From Planococcus donghaensis (GTDB lineage: Bacteria; Bacillota; Bacilli; Bacillales_A; Planococcaceae): a DNA stretch of 64,000 bases. The stretch spans positions 2,914,001-2,978,000 of the forward strand of contig NZ_CP016543.2 of NCBI RefSeq assembly GCF_001687665.2, given 5' to 3'. Under the pieces are notes generated by a model. The model saw only the letters and a program-made list of their open reading frames with translations, was not told the origin of the DNA and did no database searches. Of this stretch, positions 7,642-16,370 are shown piece by piece; position 1 is the stretch's first letter, and each line of letters opens with the position of its first letter. Made by a program: the position numbers and the translations under genes.

Positions 7642-8364
7642 TTATTCCACCAATTGAATAAATTGTTTTGTGCGTTCGTTTTGCGGATTTTCGAAAAACG
7701 TTTTTGGATCTGCTGATTCAATAATCGTCCCTTTATCAATCATAATTATGCGATCTGCCACTTCTTTCGCAAATTTCATTTCATGGGTAACGACTACCAT
7801 CGTCATACCTTCTTCGGCTAGTTGCTTCATAACTTGAAGTACCTCACCAACTAATTCTGGATCCAATGCCGAAGTTGGCTCATCGAATAACATAACCTTT
7901 GGCTCCATTGCAAGAGACCTTGCAATAGCGACGCGCTGTTTTTGTCCGCCTGACAGCTTGCTTGGATAGACATTTGCTTTATCTTCCAAACCTACTTTTT
8001 TCAATAATTCCATTCCTAAAGCTTTTGCTTTTTCCTTTTTCATCTTTTTAACGGTAATTGGTGCTTCGATTACGTTTTCCAATACCGTCTTATGAGGAAA
8101 TAAGTTGAAATGTTGGAACACCATACCGACTTCGGCACGAATGTTTGTTAAATTATCTTTTTTCGGATTTACCGTATGACCATCAATGATGATTTTTCCT
8201 TCATTGATCATTTCAAGAAAGTTAAAGCATCTGAGAAGTGTACTTTTACCAGAGCCACTGACTCCAACTAGAACAACCACTTCTTGAGGCTTTACATGAA
8301 GGTCTACGCCTTTCAGCACCTCGAGGTCACCAAAGGATTTATGAATGTTTTCTCCAATAATCAT
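7642..8364 (-). CDS. polar amino-acid ABC transporter ATP-binding protein (GlnQ family)
   Basis: The 240-residue ABC ATPase is of standard family length. It has Walker [11 protein letters not shown]-loop FQHFNLFPH, signature LSGGQKQR, Walker [13 protein letters not shown] and switch His in VVTHEM. It energises uptake of a polar amino acid, with the 8377-9045 permease and 9074-9913 lipoprotein encoded just upstream. AAGGAGGAACTAAC precedes the ATG. Third and last gene of its operon, 12 nt after the permease gene. The substrate (glutamine, cystine, arginine or other) is not fixed by these motifs. Confidence 0.9.
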   Translation of the reverse strand: MIIGENIHKSFGDLEVLKGVDLHVKPQEVVVLVGVSGSGKSTLLRCFNFLEMINEGKIIIDGHTVNPKKDNLTNIRAEVGMVFQHFNLFPHKTVLENVIEAPITVKKMKKEKAKALGMELLKKVGLEDKANVYPSKLSGGQKQRVAIARSLAMEPKVMLFDEPTSALDPELVGEVLQVMKQLAEEGMTMVVVTHEMKFAKEVADRIIMIDKGTIIESADPKTFFENPQNERTKQFIQLVE

Positions 8365-8376
8365 GTTAGTTCCTCC

Positions 8377-9045
8377 TTAGGCTTTATCGACATCGAGTTT
8401 ATTTTCATACCAACGCAATAGATACGTAAAGATCATTACAAGCACCAAGTAATACAATGCAACAACTAAGAAAGATTCAAAAGGTTGGAAAGACTGTGCT
8501 GCCTCACGGTTCGCGAGCGCAAAAATTTCCGATACCCCAATAATATAAACAAGAGATGAATCTTTTAATGTAATGATAAACTGGTTGCCAAGTGGCGGAA
8601 TTGAGCGACGTAATGCCTGCGGGAAAACAATACGTTGCATCGTTTGTTTCCGGTTCATACCAAGTGACATACTTGCCTCACGTTGACCAGGGTCAACGCC
8701 TTGAATCGCACCACGGAAAATTTCCGCAATATATGCACCATTATGGATACCTAGAGCAATTGCACCAGCCCAGAAATTGTCCATTGTATAAATTTCCACA
8801 ATCCCAAAATACAAGAACATAATTTGAACGATGAGTGGTGTCCCACGGATAACTGTAATATACAGGTTCGCAATTCCTTCCAAAATTTTTGAACCCGAGA
8901 TTTTCATCAATGCGAAAATTAAACCAATTACAGTACCTAGAATAACACCGATTGCAGTTAATTGAAGAGTAACAACGGTAGCTCTTAGGAATCCTGGATA
9001 GGTCCGCATGAATACTTCATAGACTGTTGAAAATAACTCTAACAT
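8377..9045 (-). CDS. polar amino-acid ABC transporter permease
   Basis: The protein (222 aa from 9045) belongs to the HisMQ/GlnP permease family, with about five hydrophobic segments. The ATPase-coupling loop EASMSLGMNRKQTMQRIVFPQ is followed by QALRRSIPPLGNQFI. It forms the membrane pore as a homodimer. Start choice: AAGGAGG is almost adjacent to an ATG at 9054 and 10 nt from the ATG at 9045, so the latter is more plausible; a GTG in between cannot be excluded. It follows the binding-protein gene by 28 nt and precedes the ATPase gene by 12 nt. Confidence 0.88.
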   Translation of the reverse strand: MLELFSTVYEVFMRTYPGFLRATVVTLQLTAIGVILGTVIGLIFALMKISGSKILEGIANLYITVIRGTPLIVQIMFLYFGIVEIYTMDNFWAGAIALGIHNGAYIAEIFRGAIQGVDPGQREASMSLGMNRKQTMQRIVFPQALRRSIPPLGNQFIITLKDSSLVYIIGVSEIFALANREAAQSFQPFESFLVVALYYLVLVMIFTYLLRWYENKLDVDKA

Positions 9046-9073
9046 ACACACCATTCCTCCTTATCCTAATTGA

Positions 9074-9913
9074 TTACTTGAGGATTTCGACTCCTTCAAG
9101 ATCTACATCAAGGAGGTTACGGCCAAACCATTTATTCGAAATTTCATCATACGTGCCGTTTTCGATAATTGCTGCTAATGCTTCGTTTACTGCAGCTAAA
9201 AGTTCTTCATCGTCTTTGTTAATAGCAACAGCTGCTTGTTCAATCCATAATGGATCGCCAACCATTTCGATTTCAAGTCCAGCATTTTGTGCTTCAAAGC
9301 CTACTACATCGGCAGTAATAACTGCGTCTAAACGACCTTCAATTGCTAAATCCTGCAACGCAACAACGTCACTATTATAGTACTGAATATCGTCTGTATA
9401 TTTTTGTGCTGCTGTATCGTACGTGCTTTGACCAACAACGCCAATTTTTGCGCCTTCTAGGTCTGCTTCAGATGTGATTTCTGTATTTCCAGCTTTCGTG
9501 AAAATTACCCCACCTGAATAATAGTATGGATCAGAGAATGAAATCTGTTTTTCACGTTCTTCTGTAATGGCCATCGATCCGATAATCGCATCAAAACGAT
9601 TTGTCGTTAACCCTTGAATAATTGTTTCCCAAGGCGTAGTGACCGGATTTGGTTCAAGACCCATTTCTTCTGAAAGTGCGTTACTAATATCAATATCAAA
9701 TCCTGTTAAGTCGCCACCTTCTGTAAAGTTGAATGGCTTATAAAGACCACTTGAAGCCGTCGTGAATTTTCCTTCTTCAACTAAATTCAAATCACTGTTT
9801 CCACCATCTGTGTTTGAACCTTCCTCCGAACTAGATGAGTCGTCTCCTCCACAAGCTGCCAATAACATTCCTGCAGAAAAAATGACGCTTAAAAATGATA
9901 ATTTCTTTTTCAT
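9074..9913 (-). CDS. polar amino-acid ABC transporter substrate-binding lipoprotein
   Basis: The protein (279 aa) has a lipoprotein signal with lipobox LAAC, Cys at residue 21, a Ser/Gly-rich linker, then a SBP_bac_3 fold. Family blocks are seen: LYKPFNFTE, LTGFDIDISNALSEEMG, WETIIQGLTTNRFDAIIGSM and TEEREKQISFSDPYY. Anchored outside the membrane, it delivers an amino acid to the permease. AAGGGGAG lies 6 nt before the ATG at 9913, so I start there rather than 11 codons upstream. First gene of the transporter operon. The ligand is undetermined; the Thr/Arg/Asp set is general to the family. Confidence 0.9.
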   Translation of the reverse strand: MKKKLSFLSVIFSAGMLLAACGGDDSSSSEEGSNTDGGNSDLNLVEEGKFTTASSGLYKPFNFTEGGDLTGFDIDISNALSEEMGLEPNPVTTPWETIIQGLTTNRFDAIIGSMAITEEREKQISFSDPYYYSGGVIFTKAGNTEITSEADLEGAKIGVVGQSTYDTAAQKYTDDIQYYNSDVVALQDLAIEGRLDAVITADVVGFEAQNAGLEIEMVGDPLWIEQAAVAINKDDEELLAAVNEALAAIIENGTYDEISNKWFGRNLLDVDLEGVEILK

Positions 9914-9986
9914 TTTGTTCTCCCCTTTTCGTTTATAATTGACCAAACCGCGAAAGCGTTTCGGAAATTCCTAGTATCAAAATTTC

Positions 9987-10829
9987 TTACATAAAAAGCT
10001 CTCGATCTTTGTAGACTGCTTCTACTTTTGACAAATTGTCATTTACCTTAGCATGTTCTTTAACATAAACAAAACGCATAATCGAAGTTAAAAGCGCATG
10101 AACAGATGTGTATGAATCGATATTCAAATTCGAGTTTACAGATACGGTTAGCGAATAGTCTGCATAAGTAAGCGCTGGCGATTCCTTAGAGTCCGTTAAT
10201 ACGACAACTTCTGCGCCTTGGGCTTTAGCACTCCTCAGCGTATCAATAGCAAGCTTGGTGTACCGGGGAAAAACAAAGGCAATTACTAAATCCCCTTTTC
10301 CCAATTTGGCAAGTTGCGTGTAGTACTCTCCCGTTGAAGGATACATAGTTTCCGTATGGCCCAGCACAAGATTTAACCAATTGGCGAACCAATGAGCGAT
10401 ACCATAATCAAAGAAGTTTCCAGTAACGTAAATTTGATCTGCTTGACTAATTTTATCGACAACTTCCAAAAGTTTTTCTTCATTTATCGATTTTTTCAGT
10501 TTCACAATACTCAAAATATCCGCATCTAGTAAATTCTCTAAAAAAGACTGATCGGCGACAGGCTCTGGAATTTTCTGCTCTGCCTTTTCCAATCGTTCTT
10601 CTGCTAACTTTCGCTGCACGACTTGTTGAAATTCTGCATATCCCTTGTATCCAAGTTTTTGTGTCCACCGAATCACTGTAGATTCACTGACATTTACTCG
10701 CTTGCCTACTTCAAGAGCAGTAGAGAACGCTAAAAAAATAGGTTCTTTAAAAAACAAATCGCTAACCTTTTTCTGGCCCGAACTAAATTCTGTATAAGAA
10801 TTAGATACACTCCGCAGTAATTCCTGCAT
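9987..10829 (-). CDS. RpiR-family transcriptional regulator (HTH + SIS)
   Basis: The protein (280 aa) has an N-terminal RpiR helix-turn-helix (residues about 1-80, with VGKRVNVSESTVIRWTQKLGYKGYAEFQ) and a C-terminal SIS sugar-isomerase-type sensor domain (about 120-250; GDLVIAFVFPRYTKLAIDTLRSAKAQGAEVVVLTD). SIS domains usually bind phosphosugars, though several RpiR proteins next to amino-acid or sialic-acid genes are known. GGAGG lies 8 nt before the ATG at 10829. It is upstream of the amino-acid ABC operon in the same orientation, which makes that operon a possible target. Its own promoter overlaps a strong dyad. Its effector is not predictable here. Confidence 0.85.
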   Translation of the reverse strand: MQELLRSVSNSYTEFSSGQKKVSDLFFKEPIFLAFSTALEVGKRVNVSESTVIRWTQKLGYKGYAEFQQVVQRKLAEERLEKAEQKIPEPVADQSFLENLLDADILSIVKLKKSINEEKLLEVVDKISQADQIYVTGNFFDYGIAHWFANWLNLVLGHTETMYPSTGEYYTQLAKLGKGDLVIAFVFPRYTKLAIDTLRSAKAQGAEVVVLTDSKESPALTYADYSLTVSVNSNLNIDSYTSVHALLTSIMRFVYVKEHAKVNDNLSKVEAVYKDRELFM

Positions 10830-10872
10830 ATTTAACGCCTCCACTTGAAGAACACACTCATTTACTCTTCAA

Positions 10873-10901
10873 AGTATACTATTGTGCAGGAAAACCTGCA
10901 A
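10873..10901 (-). promoter_or_regulatory. sigma-A promoter of rpiR with overlapping dyad operator
   Basis: Minus strand: -35 TTGCAG (10901-10896), 17-nt spacer, -10 TATACT (10878-10873). TGCAGG-AAAA-CCTGCA (10885-10900) is a perfect 6-bp dyad sitting on the -35 and spacer, with ATTG/CAAT-like flanks. This is a good position for autorepression by the RpiR protein. Confidence 0.6.
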
Positions 10902-11139
10902 TAGTTTACAGAAAATTCTATAGAAACTATTTTTACAGATTATTTATAAATATGTATAAATAGCCGTTCTTAAAGGGTTTTAGGCATTAATCTAAATACA
11001 AATAAAGTACGAATAAAGCGTGATAATTATTTTTTCGAAGCTGTTTTGCAACATCACATCAACCATTTCCCTAAAACACTATCCCCTTTTTTATCCAATT
11101 TAAACCCAGAAACTAAAGCACGCCTCTGTCCTGCATCAC
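10902..11139. other. intergenic region with no feature identified
   Basis: This AT-rich stretch lies between the divergent rpiR and carotenoid operons. I find no open frame with a ribosome binding site, no terminator hairpin and no known RNA element. It presumably holds upstream parts of the two promoters. Confidence 0.5.
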
Positions 11140-11167
11140 TTGTTTTTATATTCTTCTCCAGTTCCTA

Positions 11168-11185
11168 TATAATCTTTGTATAAGT
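11168..11185 (+). promoter_or_regulatory. -10 region and shared carotenoid operator of the cruF-like operon
   Basis: TATAATCTTTGTATAAGT combines a perfect -10 with a TTTGTATAA tail. Nearly the same sequence occurs at the minus-strand carotenoid promoter (19392-19409) and the MerR/B12 regulator promoter (63470-63487). The -35 is weak (T-rich at 11145-11150), as expected for a regulated promoter. Confidence 0.6.
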
Positions 11186-11208
11186 AATTTATTGAGGGGT
11201 TGTTTGGC

Positions 11209-11958
11209 GTGTGGGAAAACCGGATATTTAAGCTGTTTATTTTTTGGTATATTTGTGGAATTATCCTTCTCGGATTTGACCTTTTACCTTCATGGTTGGA
11301 ATGGGCAAATGCATTTTTTTTAATTTTGGCTGGCACTCTTGGCTTTCTATATTTTCTTAATCGCTTTGATGTGCTTAGTGGATCTGTTCTGAGCGCTTTT
11401 ATCTTCTTCTCTACTTTTATAGTTGAATGGGCAGGTTCGGATAGCGGTTTCTTATTTGGCTCTTACGATTACACAGAGCATTTTGCCCCAAATATATTTG
11501 GCGTGCCTATCGCAATTGGATTTGCTTGGTTAATGGTTATGGCTACCACACACGTCGTGGCACGTTGGATAATTCCAGCCGGCGGTTTTTTCTACGCTGT
11601 GGTTGGAGGGATTGGTGCTGTAATTATAGATTTGATCATTGACCCAGTAGCCTATCAAGTCAAACAATATTGGATTTGGGAAGATACTGGTCTTTATTAT
11701 GATATTCCTTGGACGAACTTTTTTGGCTGGTTCGTAGTGGCCTTTGTTCTACACGTTGTAATCGACTTCCTAATGAAAAAAAAATCTTTGGTTATTGCTG
11801 CCGAACAGCCTGAAAAGCGTATGGTGCTTTTATATGTATTAATGATTGCTATGTTTGTTATGCTCGGATCTATCGGTGGTTTATTATTAGCCGCTTTCTT
11901 AACTACTGGATTAACCACTTTGATCGTTTTAGTGGCTTGGAAGAGGCGACCAGTATGA
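11209..11958 (+). CDS. CruF-like carotenoid hydratase (DUF422 membrane protein)
   Basis: The protein (249 aa) is hydrophobic, with about seven membrane segments and the DUF422 conserved parts FLFGSYDYTEHFAP, PIAIGFAWLMVM and DLIIDPVAYQVKQYWIWE. These hold the acidic and aromatic residues typical of CruF. CruF hydratases add water to the psi end of a linear carotenoid, giving a tertiary 1'-hydroxyl or, on C30 pigments, a 5-hydroxy-5,6-dihydro end. Start: GAGGGG stands 9 nt before GTG 11209; a TTG at 11200 is too close. First gene of a four-gene operon ending at 15210, so it probably makes the hydroxyl that the glycosyltransferase uses. Confidence 0.82.
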   Translation: MWENRIFKLFIFWYICGIILLGFDLLPSWLEWANAFFLILAGTLGFLYFLNRFDVLSGSVLSAFIFFSTFIVEWAGSDSGFLFGSYDYTEHFAPNIFGVPIAIGFAWLMVMATTHVVARWIIPAGGFFYAVVGGIGAVIIDLIIDPVAYQVKQYWIWEDTGLYYDIPWTNFFGWFVVAFVLHVVIDFLMKKKSLVIAAEQPEKRMVLLYVLMIAMFVMLGSIGGLLLAAFLTTGLTTLIVLVAWKRRPV

Positions 11959-12629
11959 TCAAAGCCACTAAATCTGCTTTGTTTGAAACCGGCTTCAACT
12001 TGTATTTAACGCCACTTATTCGATTTTCTTTTAGTCGTTTACTTGGTCAAGGAGTAAAAGCAATTCCTCAAAAGCCCGTATTATTTATCGCCAATCATAG
12101 CTCTTGGTGGGACGGTTTGGTGTTCTTTTACTTAAATCGGACGATTTGGCATCACGATATTCATATGATGATGCATGAAAAAGGACTTAAGAAATATTCT
12201 TATTTCCGCTATCTTGGCGCATTCTCTATTAATCGTGAGAAACCAAAAGAAATTCTGACTTCACTTCAATATGCTGAAGCTTTATTAAAGCAAGGAAAAT
12301 CCGTTATTCTTTTTCCGCAAGGCGATGAATTTCACCTTGAAAAGAGGCCGCTCACTTTTCAATCAGGTGCCGCTTATTTAATGGAGAAGTGCCCTGAAGT
12401 TTCTGTAGTGCCAATGAGTTTCTACTATTCTTTTGGACACCAACAAAAACCTGAACTTTGGGTTCGTCAGCATGCGGTGATTTCAAACGAAGAAATTGCT
12501 CAGTTAACAAGAAAAGAGAAAACCTTATACCTTCAACAACTTTGTACAGAACAACTTGACCACTTAAAAAGTGCAGTCATTAGTGAAAATAGCGAAGCGT
12601 TTCAGTCTCTCGGAAAAAGGAGAAGTTGA
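11955..12629 (+). CDS. PlsC-type acyltransferase of the carotenoid operon
   Basis: The 224-residue protein has the acyltransferase HX4D motif as NHSSWWD, and the second block LFPQGDEFH, corresponding to the FPEG motif but with Gln instead of Glu. It resembles the acyltransferase step of staphyloxanthin-like synthesis (CrtO role), in which a fatty acid is esterified to the sugar of a glycosyl carotenoid. It lies between hydratase and glycosyltransferase genes and its ATG overlaps the hydratase stop (ATGA). A GAGG lies 8 nt upstream. Sugar acylation is inferred; a lysophospholipid acceptor cannot be excluded. Confidence 0.78.
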   Translation: MIKATKSALFETGFNLYLTPLIRFSFSRLLGQGVKAIPQKPVLFIANHSSWWDGLVFFYLNRTIWHHDIHMMMHEKGLKKYSYFRYLGAFSINREKPKEILTSLQYAEALLKQGKSVILFPQGDEFHLEKRPLTFQSGAAYLMEKCPEVSVVPMSFYYSFGHQQKPELWVRQHAVISNEEIAQLTRKEKTLYLQQLCTEQLDHLKSAVISENSEAFQSLGKRRS

Positions 12630-12631
12630 TC

Positions 12632-13732
12632 ATGATTCTTTATATCGGAATCCACGTATTTTTTTTAGCCTGGATTATTATTAATCGACTATTCCTACCT
12701 TCCTTGCCAAAGCAGCCAAAGCTTACTTGTGAACCTTTTGTTTCTGTCTTGGTCCCTATGAGAAATGAAGAACGCAATGTGGCTACACTTATAAAATCCT
12801 TAAAAAACTCTACGTATCGTCAGTTGGAATTTATCATCTTAAACGACCAGTCAACAGATGGGACTCAACAGGCACTTACTCAAGAAATTGCAGGAGACTC
12901 CCGCTTCAAAATTATTATGGGCCAAAAACTCCCTGAAGATTGGGTCGGAAAAGTTCACGCTTGCCACCAATTACAACAGGAAGCTTCTGGAGAGTATTTA
13001 TTGTTTGTAGATGCAGACGTTCGTTTTCGTCCAAAAGCTATCGAGCAATCACTGGTGTTGCTTCAACGAAAACGAGCGCAATTGTTAACCGGATTCCCTG
13101 CTTTTGATGTATCACCTTTTCTTAGCAAATTGCTGGTTCCCATGTTGCATTTTGTAGTATTGTTTCATCTCCCCGTTTTTCTAGCTAATCACACCAAATT
13201 TAAAGCAGCCACTGCCGCTAATGGAATGTGGATGATGTTTGAATCATCAAGTTACCGAAAGATTGGGGGACATGCAGCAGTTTACAATTCATTAGTTGAA
13301 GATGTTCATATCGCCAGGAAAATAAAGGAGCACGGTTATAAAGTCGTATTGGCACACATTACAATGTCCGTAAAATGTCGTATGTACGATACTAACGCAG
13401 AAGTGTGGGAAGGATTTTTGAAAAATAGTTACGCCGGAATTGGCCGCTCTCCTGTCATGGCTTTTTTCCTCATTCTCTTTTACTTTATTTTCTATATCCT
13501 TCCCCCGTTTCTCGCAATCTATGGCATATGGAATGGATTTTATTTATGGGCGGTTCCATATGCGTTAACAGTAGCTCAGCGGTGGTACATTGATATGGTG
13601 ACCAACCAACGTTGGTACTTGGCGTTTCTCATACCACTGCAAGCTTTAGCAATGCTTGCTGTACTCACACAATCTATGCGCAAGTCTTTAAAAAAACAAG
13701 CTTACTCATGGAAAGGAAGACATTATTCATGA
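12632..13732 (+). CDS. family 2 glycosyltransferase, probable carotenoid glycosyltransferase
   Basis: The 366-residue protein has an N-terminal membrane segment, then a GT-A fold: VSVLVPMRNEERNV, FIILNDQSTDGT, and metal-binding DAD in LLFVDADVRF. EDVH is in the position of the ED acid/base motif. Three or more C-terminal membrane helices follow. The layout matches CrtQ-type enzymes that put glucose on diapocarotenoids at the membrane. Start ATG 12632 with GGAG 9 nt upstream. It sits 3 nt after the acyltransferase gene and overlaps the next gene by 4 nt. Acceptor, either the carboxyl or the 5-hydroxyl group, is not resolved. Confidence 0.82.
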   Translation: MILYIGIHVFFLAWIIINRLFLPSLPKQPKLTCEPFVSVLVPMRNEERNVATLIKSLKNSTYRQLEFIILNDQSTDGTQQALTQEIAGDSRFKIIMGQKLPEDWVGKVHACHQLQQEASGEYLLFVDADVRFRPKAIEQSLVLLQRKRAQLLTGFPAFDVSPFLSKLLVPMLHFVVLFHLPVFLANHTKFKAATAANGMWMMFESSSYRKIGGHAAVYNSLVEDVHIARKIKEHGYKVVLAHITMSVKCRMYDTNAEVWEGFLKNSYAGIGRSPVMAFFLILFYFIFYILPPFLAIYGIWNGFYLWAVPYALTVAQRWYIDMVTNQRWYLAFLIPLQALAMLAVLTQSMRKSLKKQAYSWKGRHYS

Positions 13733-15210
13733 AAAAAATTGTCATCGTTGGCGGTGGACTGGGTGGATTGGCTTCTGCGGTGACGCTTGCCCATGCAGGG
13801 TTTGACGTAGAACTATTTGAAAAAAACGATCATTTTGGTGGGAAACTGATGCCTGTGCAACTTGGAAATTATCATTTTGATTTTGGCCCAAATACCATTA
13901 CAATGCCGAAAGTTTTCACCAACATTATTTCGCAAACAGGAGAAAACCCACAAGACTATTTAGATTTTATCCCATTAAAAGCGCATACTCGCAATCACTT
14001 TCCCAACGGTAGTTTTTTTGACTTTACAAACAATCAGCAGCAGATGATTTCTCAGCTTCAAACAATCGATGCCCAAGCGGCAATGAATTACCCTACTTTC
14101 ATCAATGAAATTAGCCGTTTGCATAAACTATCCGAACGTTATTTCTTCCCAGTAACGTTTCAATCGTGGCGCGATTACTTGTCACCATCACTTGGTTTCG
14201 CACTTTTCCAAGTACGTCCTGTAGAATCTATGCATCACTTTTTCCAGCGTTATTTTACGAACCCTTTCTTGGTTCAAGCCTTTGACCGGTATGCGACATA
14301 CATCGGCTCGTCCCCTTACCAAGCACCGGCTACATTTTCCATGATTGCTTATTTAGAGTTGGTCGAAGGCGTTTACTATACAAAAGGCGGAAACACAAAA
14401 ATTGCTGAAGCTTTTGCTGCCGTTGCAAAAAAAGCTGGGGCTAAACTGCATTTAAATACAGCCGTTACTAAAATTATTACAGACAAGGGTCAAGCGACGG
14501 GCATCGAACTCCAAGATGGGACCTCTATCTCAGCTGACAAAGTAATTTTAAATGGAGATTTGTTATCGGTTTTTCCTGACTTAGTCGCAGAAGACGTGCG
14601 TCCGTCTTTATCTGATAAAAAGATAGCGGCGTTTGAACCTTCGATATCAGCGTTTGTGATTACCGCAGGCTTAACGAAAAAACTCGATATGCTAAAACAT
14701 CACAATGTTTTTTTCTCATCAGATTATAAAAAAGAATTTACCGATTTATTCGAGACTGCTGCATATAGCGATGAACCAACCGTTTACATCAGCAATTCCT
14801 CTTATACAGATCCAGCTATTTCACCCGATGGAGACAATTTGTTTATCTTAGTCAATGCCCCGGCCTTAACTAAAGAAGGGCATCTTCAAATCAATCCTGA
14901 GTTGTATAAAGAACGTATTTACGATTTTTTGTTTAGCTACGGCGTTGATATCCGAAGCCACTTAGCAGAAGAAAGAATTTTCACACCTGCTTTTATTCGC
15001 GAAAAATTTGGGTCGTTCCGAGGAGCTTTATATGGCCCATCTTCTAACCGAAAAAAAGATGCTTTTTTGCGCCCACCAAATGCAAGTCGCGATATTCAAA
15101 ACCTTTATTTTGTTGGGGGCAGTACGCACCCTGGGGGTGGGTCACCGATGGTTGTTTTAAGCGGATTGAATGTTGCGAAGAAGATTATCCACATGGCTCA
15201 GCCAAAATAA
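13729..15210 (+). CDS. CrtP/CrtNb-like carotenoid oxidoreductase (diaponeurosporene oxygenase type)
   Basis: The FAD-dependent CrtI/CrtN-family protein (493 aa) has the dinucleotide fold VIVGGGLGGLASAVTLAHAG at the N-terminus and the family C-terminal signature NLYFVGGSTHPGGGSPMV. Of the three paralogues here it looks closest to S. aureus CrtP, judged by the FFSSDYKKEF and FGSFRGALYG regions, so terminal-methyl oxidation is the likely role. The ATG overlaps the glycosyltransferase stop (ATGA); a longer frame upstream lies inside that gene and is discarded. Last gene of the plus-strand operon, ending at a shared hairpin. Functional split among the paralogues is by resemblance only. Confidence 0.82.
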   Translation: MKKIVIVGGGLGGLASAVTLAHAGFDVELFEKNDHFGGKLMPVQLGNYHFDFGPNTITMPKVFTNIISQTGENPQDYLDFIPLKAHTRNHFPNGSFFDFTNNQQQMISQLQTIDAQAAMNYPTFINEISRLHKLSERYFFPVTFQSWRDYLSPSLGFALFQVRPVESMHHFFQRYFTNPFLVQAFDRYATYIGSSPYQAPATFSMIAYLELVEGVYYTKGGNTKIAEAFAAVAKKAGAKLHLNTAVTKIITDKGQATGIELQDGTSISADKVILNGDLLSVFPDLVAEDVRPSLSDKKIAAFEPSISAFVITAGLTKKLDMLKHHNVFFSSDYKKEFTDLFETAAYSDEPTVYISNSSYTDPAISPDGDNLFILVNAPALTKEGHLQINPELYKERIYDFLFSYGVDIRSHLAEERIFTPAFIREKFGSFRGALYGPSSNRKKDAFLRPPNASRDIQNLYFVGGSTHPGGGSPMVVLSGLNVAKKIIHMAQPK

Positions 15211-15223
15211 TTGGATAGACGAC

Positions 15224-15270
15224 AAAAAGACACTTAAACGCGGGTTCCCTCCGTGTTTAAGTGTCTTTTT
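15224..15270. terminator. bidirectional terminator between convergent operons
   Basis: Arms 15224-15239 and 15255-15270 are perfectly complementary (AAAAAGACACTTAAAC), with a T run on each strand. It serves both the plus-strand carotenoid operon and the minus-strand genes ending at 15270. Confidence 0.85.
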
Positions 15271-15503
15271 CAATTGTCTTCAGGCAAGGAATCGAATTCT
15301 TCTTTTTTCTGTTCAAGCCATATTTTCATTTCTTCCGATGTGAACTTGCCCATATTATTCATCGCATCTAAATGAGCTTGATCTCCTTGCTGAAACATCT
15401 CTTTTCCATGTTGTTGACTTTTTTTCGCTATTTCCTCAAAAGAATTCGCACTAAATGGTTGATCGCAGGCACCTGCTAGTTGTTTACAGGTCATGGTCTT
15501 CAT
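15270..15503 (-). CDS. small DUF1059-like protein
   Basis: The 77-residue soluble protein has MTCKQLAGACDQPFSANSFEEIAKKSQQHG at its start, matching small conserved proteins often labelled DUF1059-like. Two cysteines (CKQLAGAC) are conserved, and the rest is helical and charged. No enzyme motif and no signal peptide are visible. It follows crtM by about 36 nt on the minus strand and may be co-transcribed with the carotenoid operon, ahead of the shared terminator. It has an AG-rich ribosome binding site (GAGAGGAG). Function unknown; redox or metal binding would be a guess. Confidence 0.75.
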   Translation of the reverse strand: MKTMTCKQLAGACDQPFSANSFEEIAKKSQQHGKEMFQQGDQAHLDAMNNMGKFTSEEMKIWLEQKKEEFDSLPEDN

Positions 15504-15539
15504 TATTGTGCACTCCTCTCGCTTTAAACGCTCTTCTTG

Positions 15540-16370
15540 TTATAAGCAAGCTAATATGGCTTGTTTTGATTCGTCGGGCACAAAGTGTTTTTCACGGAAC
15601 ACGTTGTATTCTTTTGATCTGATTGTTGCTAAAATCTCACGGTAAACGAGGGCTGCTCCTTTAACTGGTACGCGTGAAGATAGTGGATATTCATGAATGG
15701 TTTCAAAAGCCTTTTTATAATGACACTCGGCTTTTTCAGCCAAATCTTCCCAAACCGCAATAAACTGGGGACTAATAATTCCGGCACGTAATTCGTCTTC
15801 ATGCAATTCGTATTTCTTCATAATTTCTTCTGGTAAATAGATTCTTCCCATTTCCAAATCTTCACCAATATCACGAAGTATATTGGTGATTTGCATGGCA
15901 TAGCCAAGCGAAATAGCACCTTCTTTTAAAATCACTGTTTTTCCCGGTGCTAAAATTGGCAATAACATCAACCCTACTGTACTAGCTACGTAATAACTAT
16001 AGTGCAGCAATTCATCCATTGTTCTGTAGCGGTTAATGGTCAAGTCCATTTCCTGCCCTGTAATCAAACCCGAGAACGCCTCAACATCCATTTCGTAATT
16101 GTCAAATACGTCTGCAAGTGCTACCCACATAGGATTTCCGTCATCATAAATGCCTGTCAAAAACCTTTGAAAGTCTTGTTTAAATTGTGCAAGCTCTTCA
16201 GTCGAATTTGTTCCTTCATCGACAATATCGTCTACTGTGCGACAGAAAGCATATACGGCCCAAACTGCTTTTCTTTTTTCTTTCGGCAATAATGAAAAAG
16301 CTTTATAGAAACTTTTCGAATGCATAGCAATGACTTTTTCACAGGAAATATAAGCATCTTTTAAATTCAT
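15540..16370 (-). CDS. crtM: dehydrosqualene (4,4'-diapophytoene) synthase
   Basis: The 276-residue prenyl synthase has both aspartate-rich motifs: DDIVD at residues 47-51 and NILRDIGED near residue 170, which bind diphosphate through Mg2+. FCRTVDD and GRIYLPEE are squalene/phytoene synthase hallmarks. It condenses two farnesyl diphosphates to the C30 precursor dehydrosqualene. Length is near that of S. aureus CrtM, and the overlap with a CrtN homologue (ATG reached directly at its stop) supports a C30 rather than C40 pathway. Third in an operon of two oxidoreductases and crtM. AAAGGAG precedes the ATG. Confidence 0.92.
   Translation of the reverse strand: MNLKDAYISCEKVIAMHSKSFYKAFSLLPKEKRKAVWAVYAFCRTVDDIVDEGTNSTEELAQFKQDFQRFLTGIYDDGNPMWVALADVFDNYEMDVEAFSGLITGQEMDLTINRYRTMDELLHYSYYVASTVGLMLLPILAPGKTVILKEGAISLGYAMQITNILRDIGEDLEMGRIYLPEEIMKKYELHEDELRAGIISPQFIAVWEDLAEKAECHYKKAFETIHEYPLSSRVPVKGAALVYREILATIRSKEYNVFREKHFVPDESKQAILACL

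Noticed and set aside
9946..9970. cre-like CGAAAGCGTTTCG dyad before the amino-acid importer
   Set aside because: Fits the cre pattern at only about 10 of 14 positions in the best register; too weak to list as a site.
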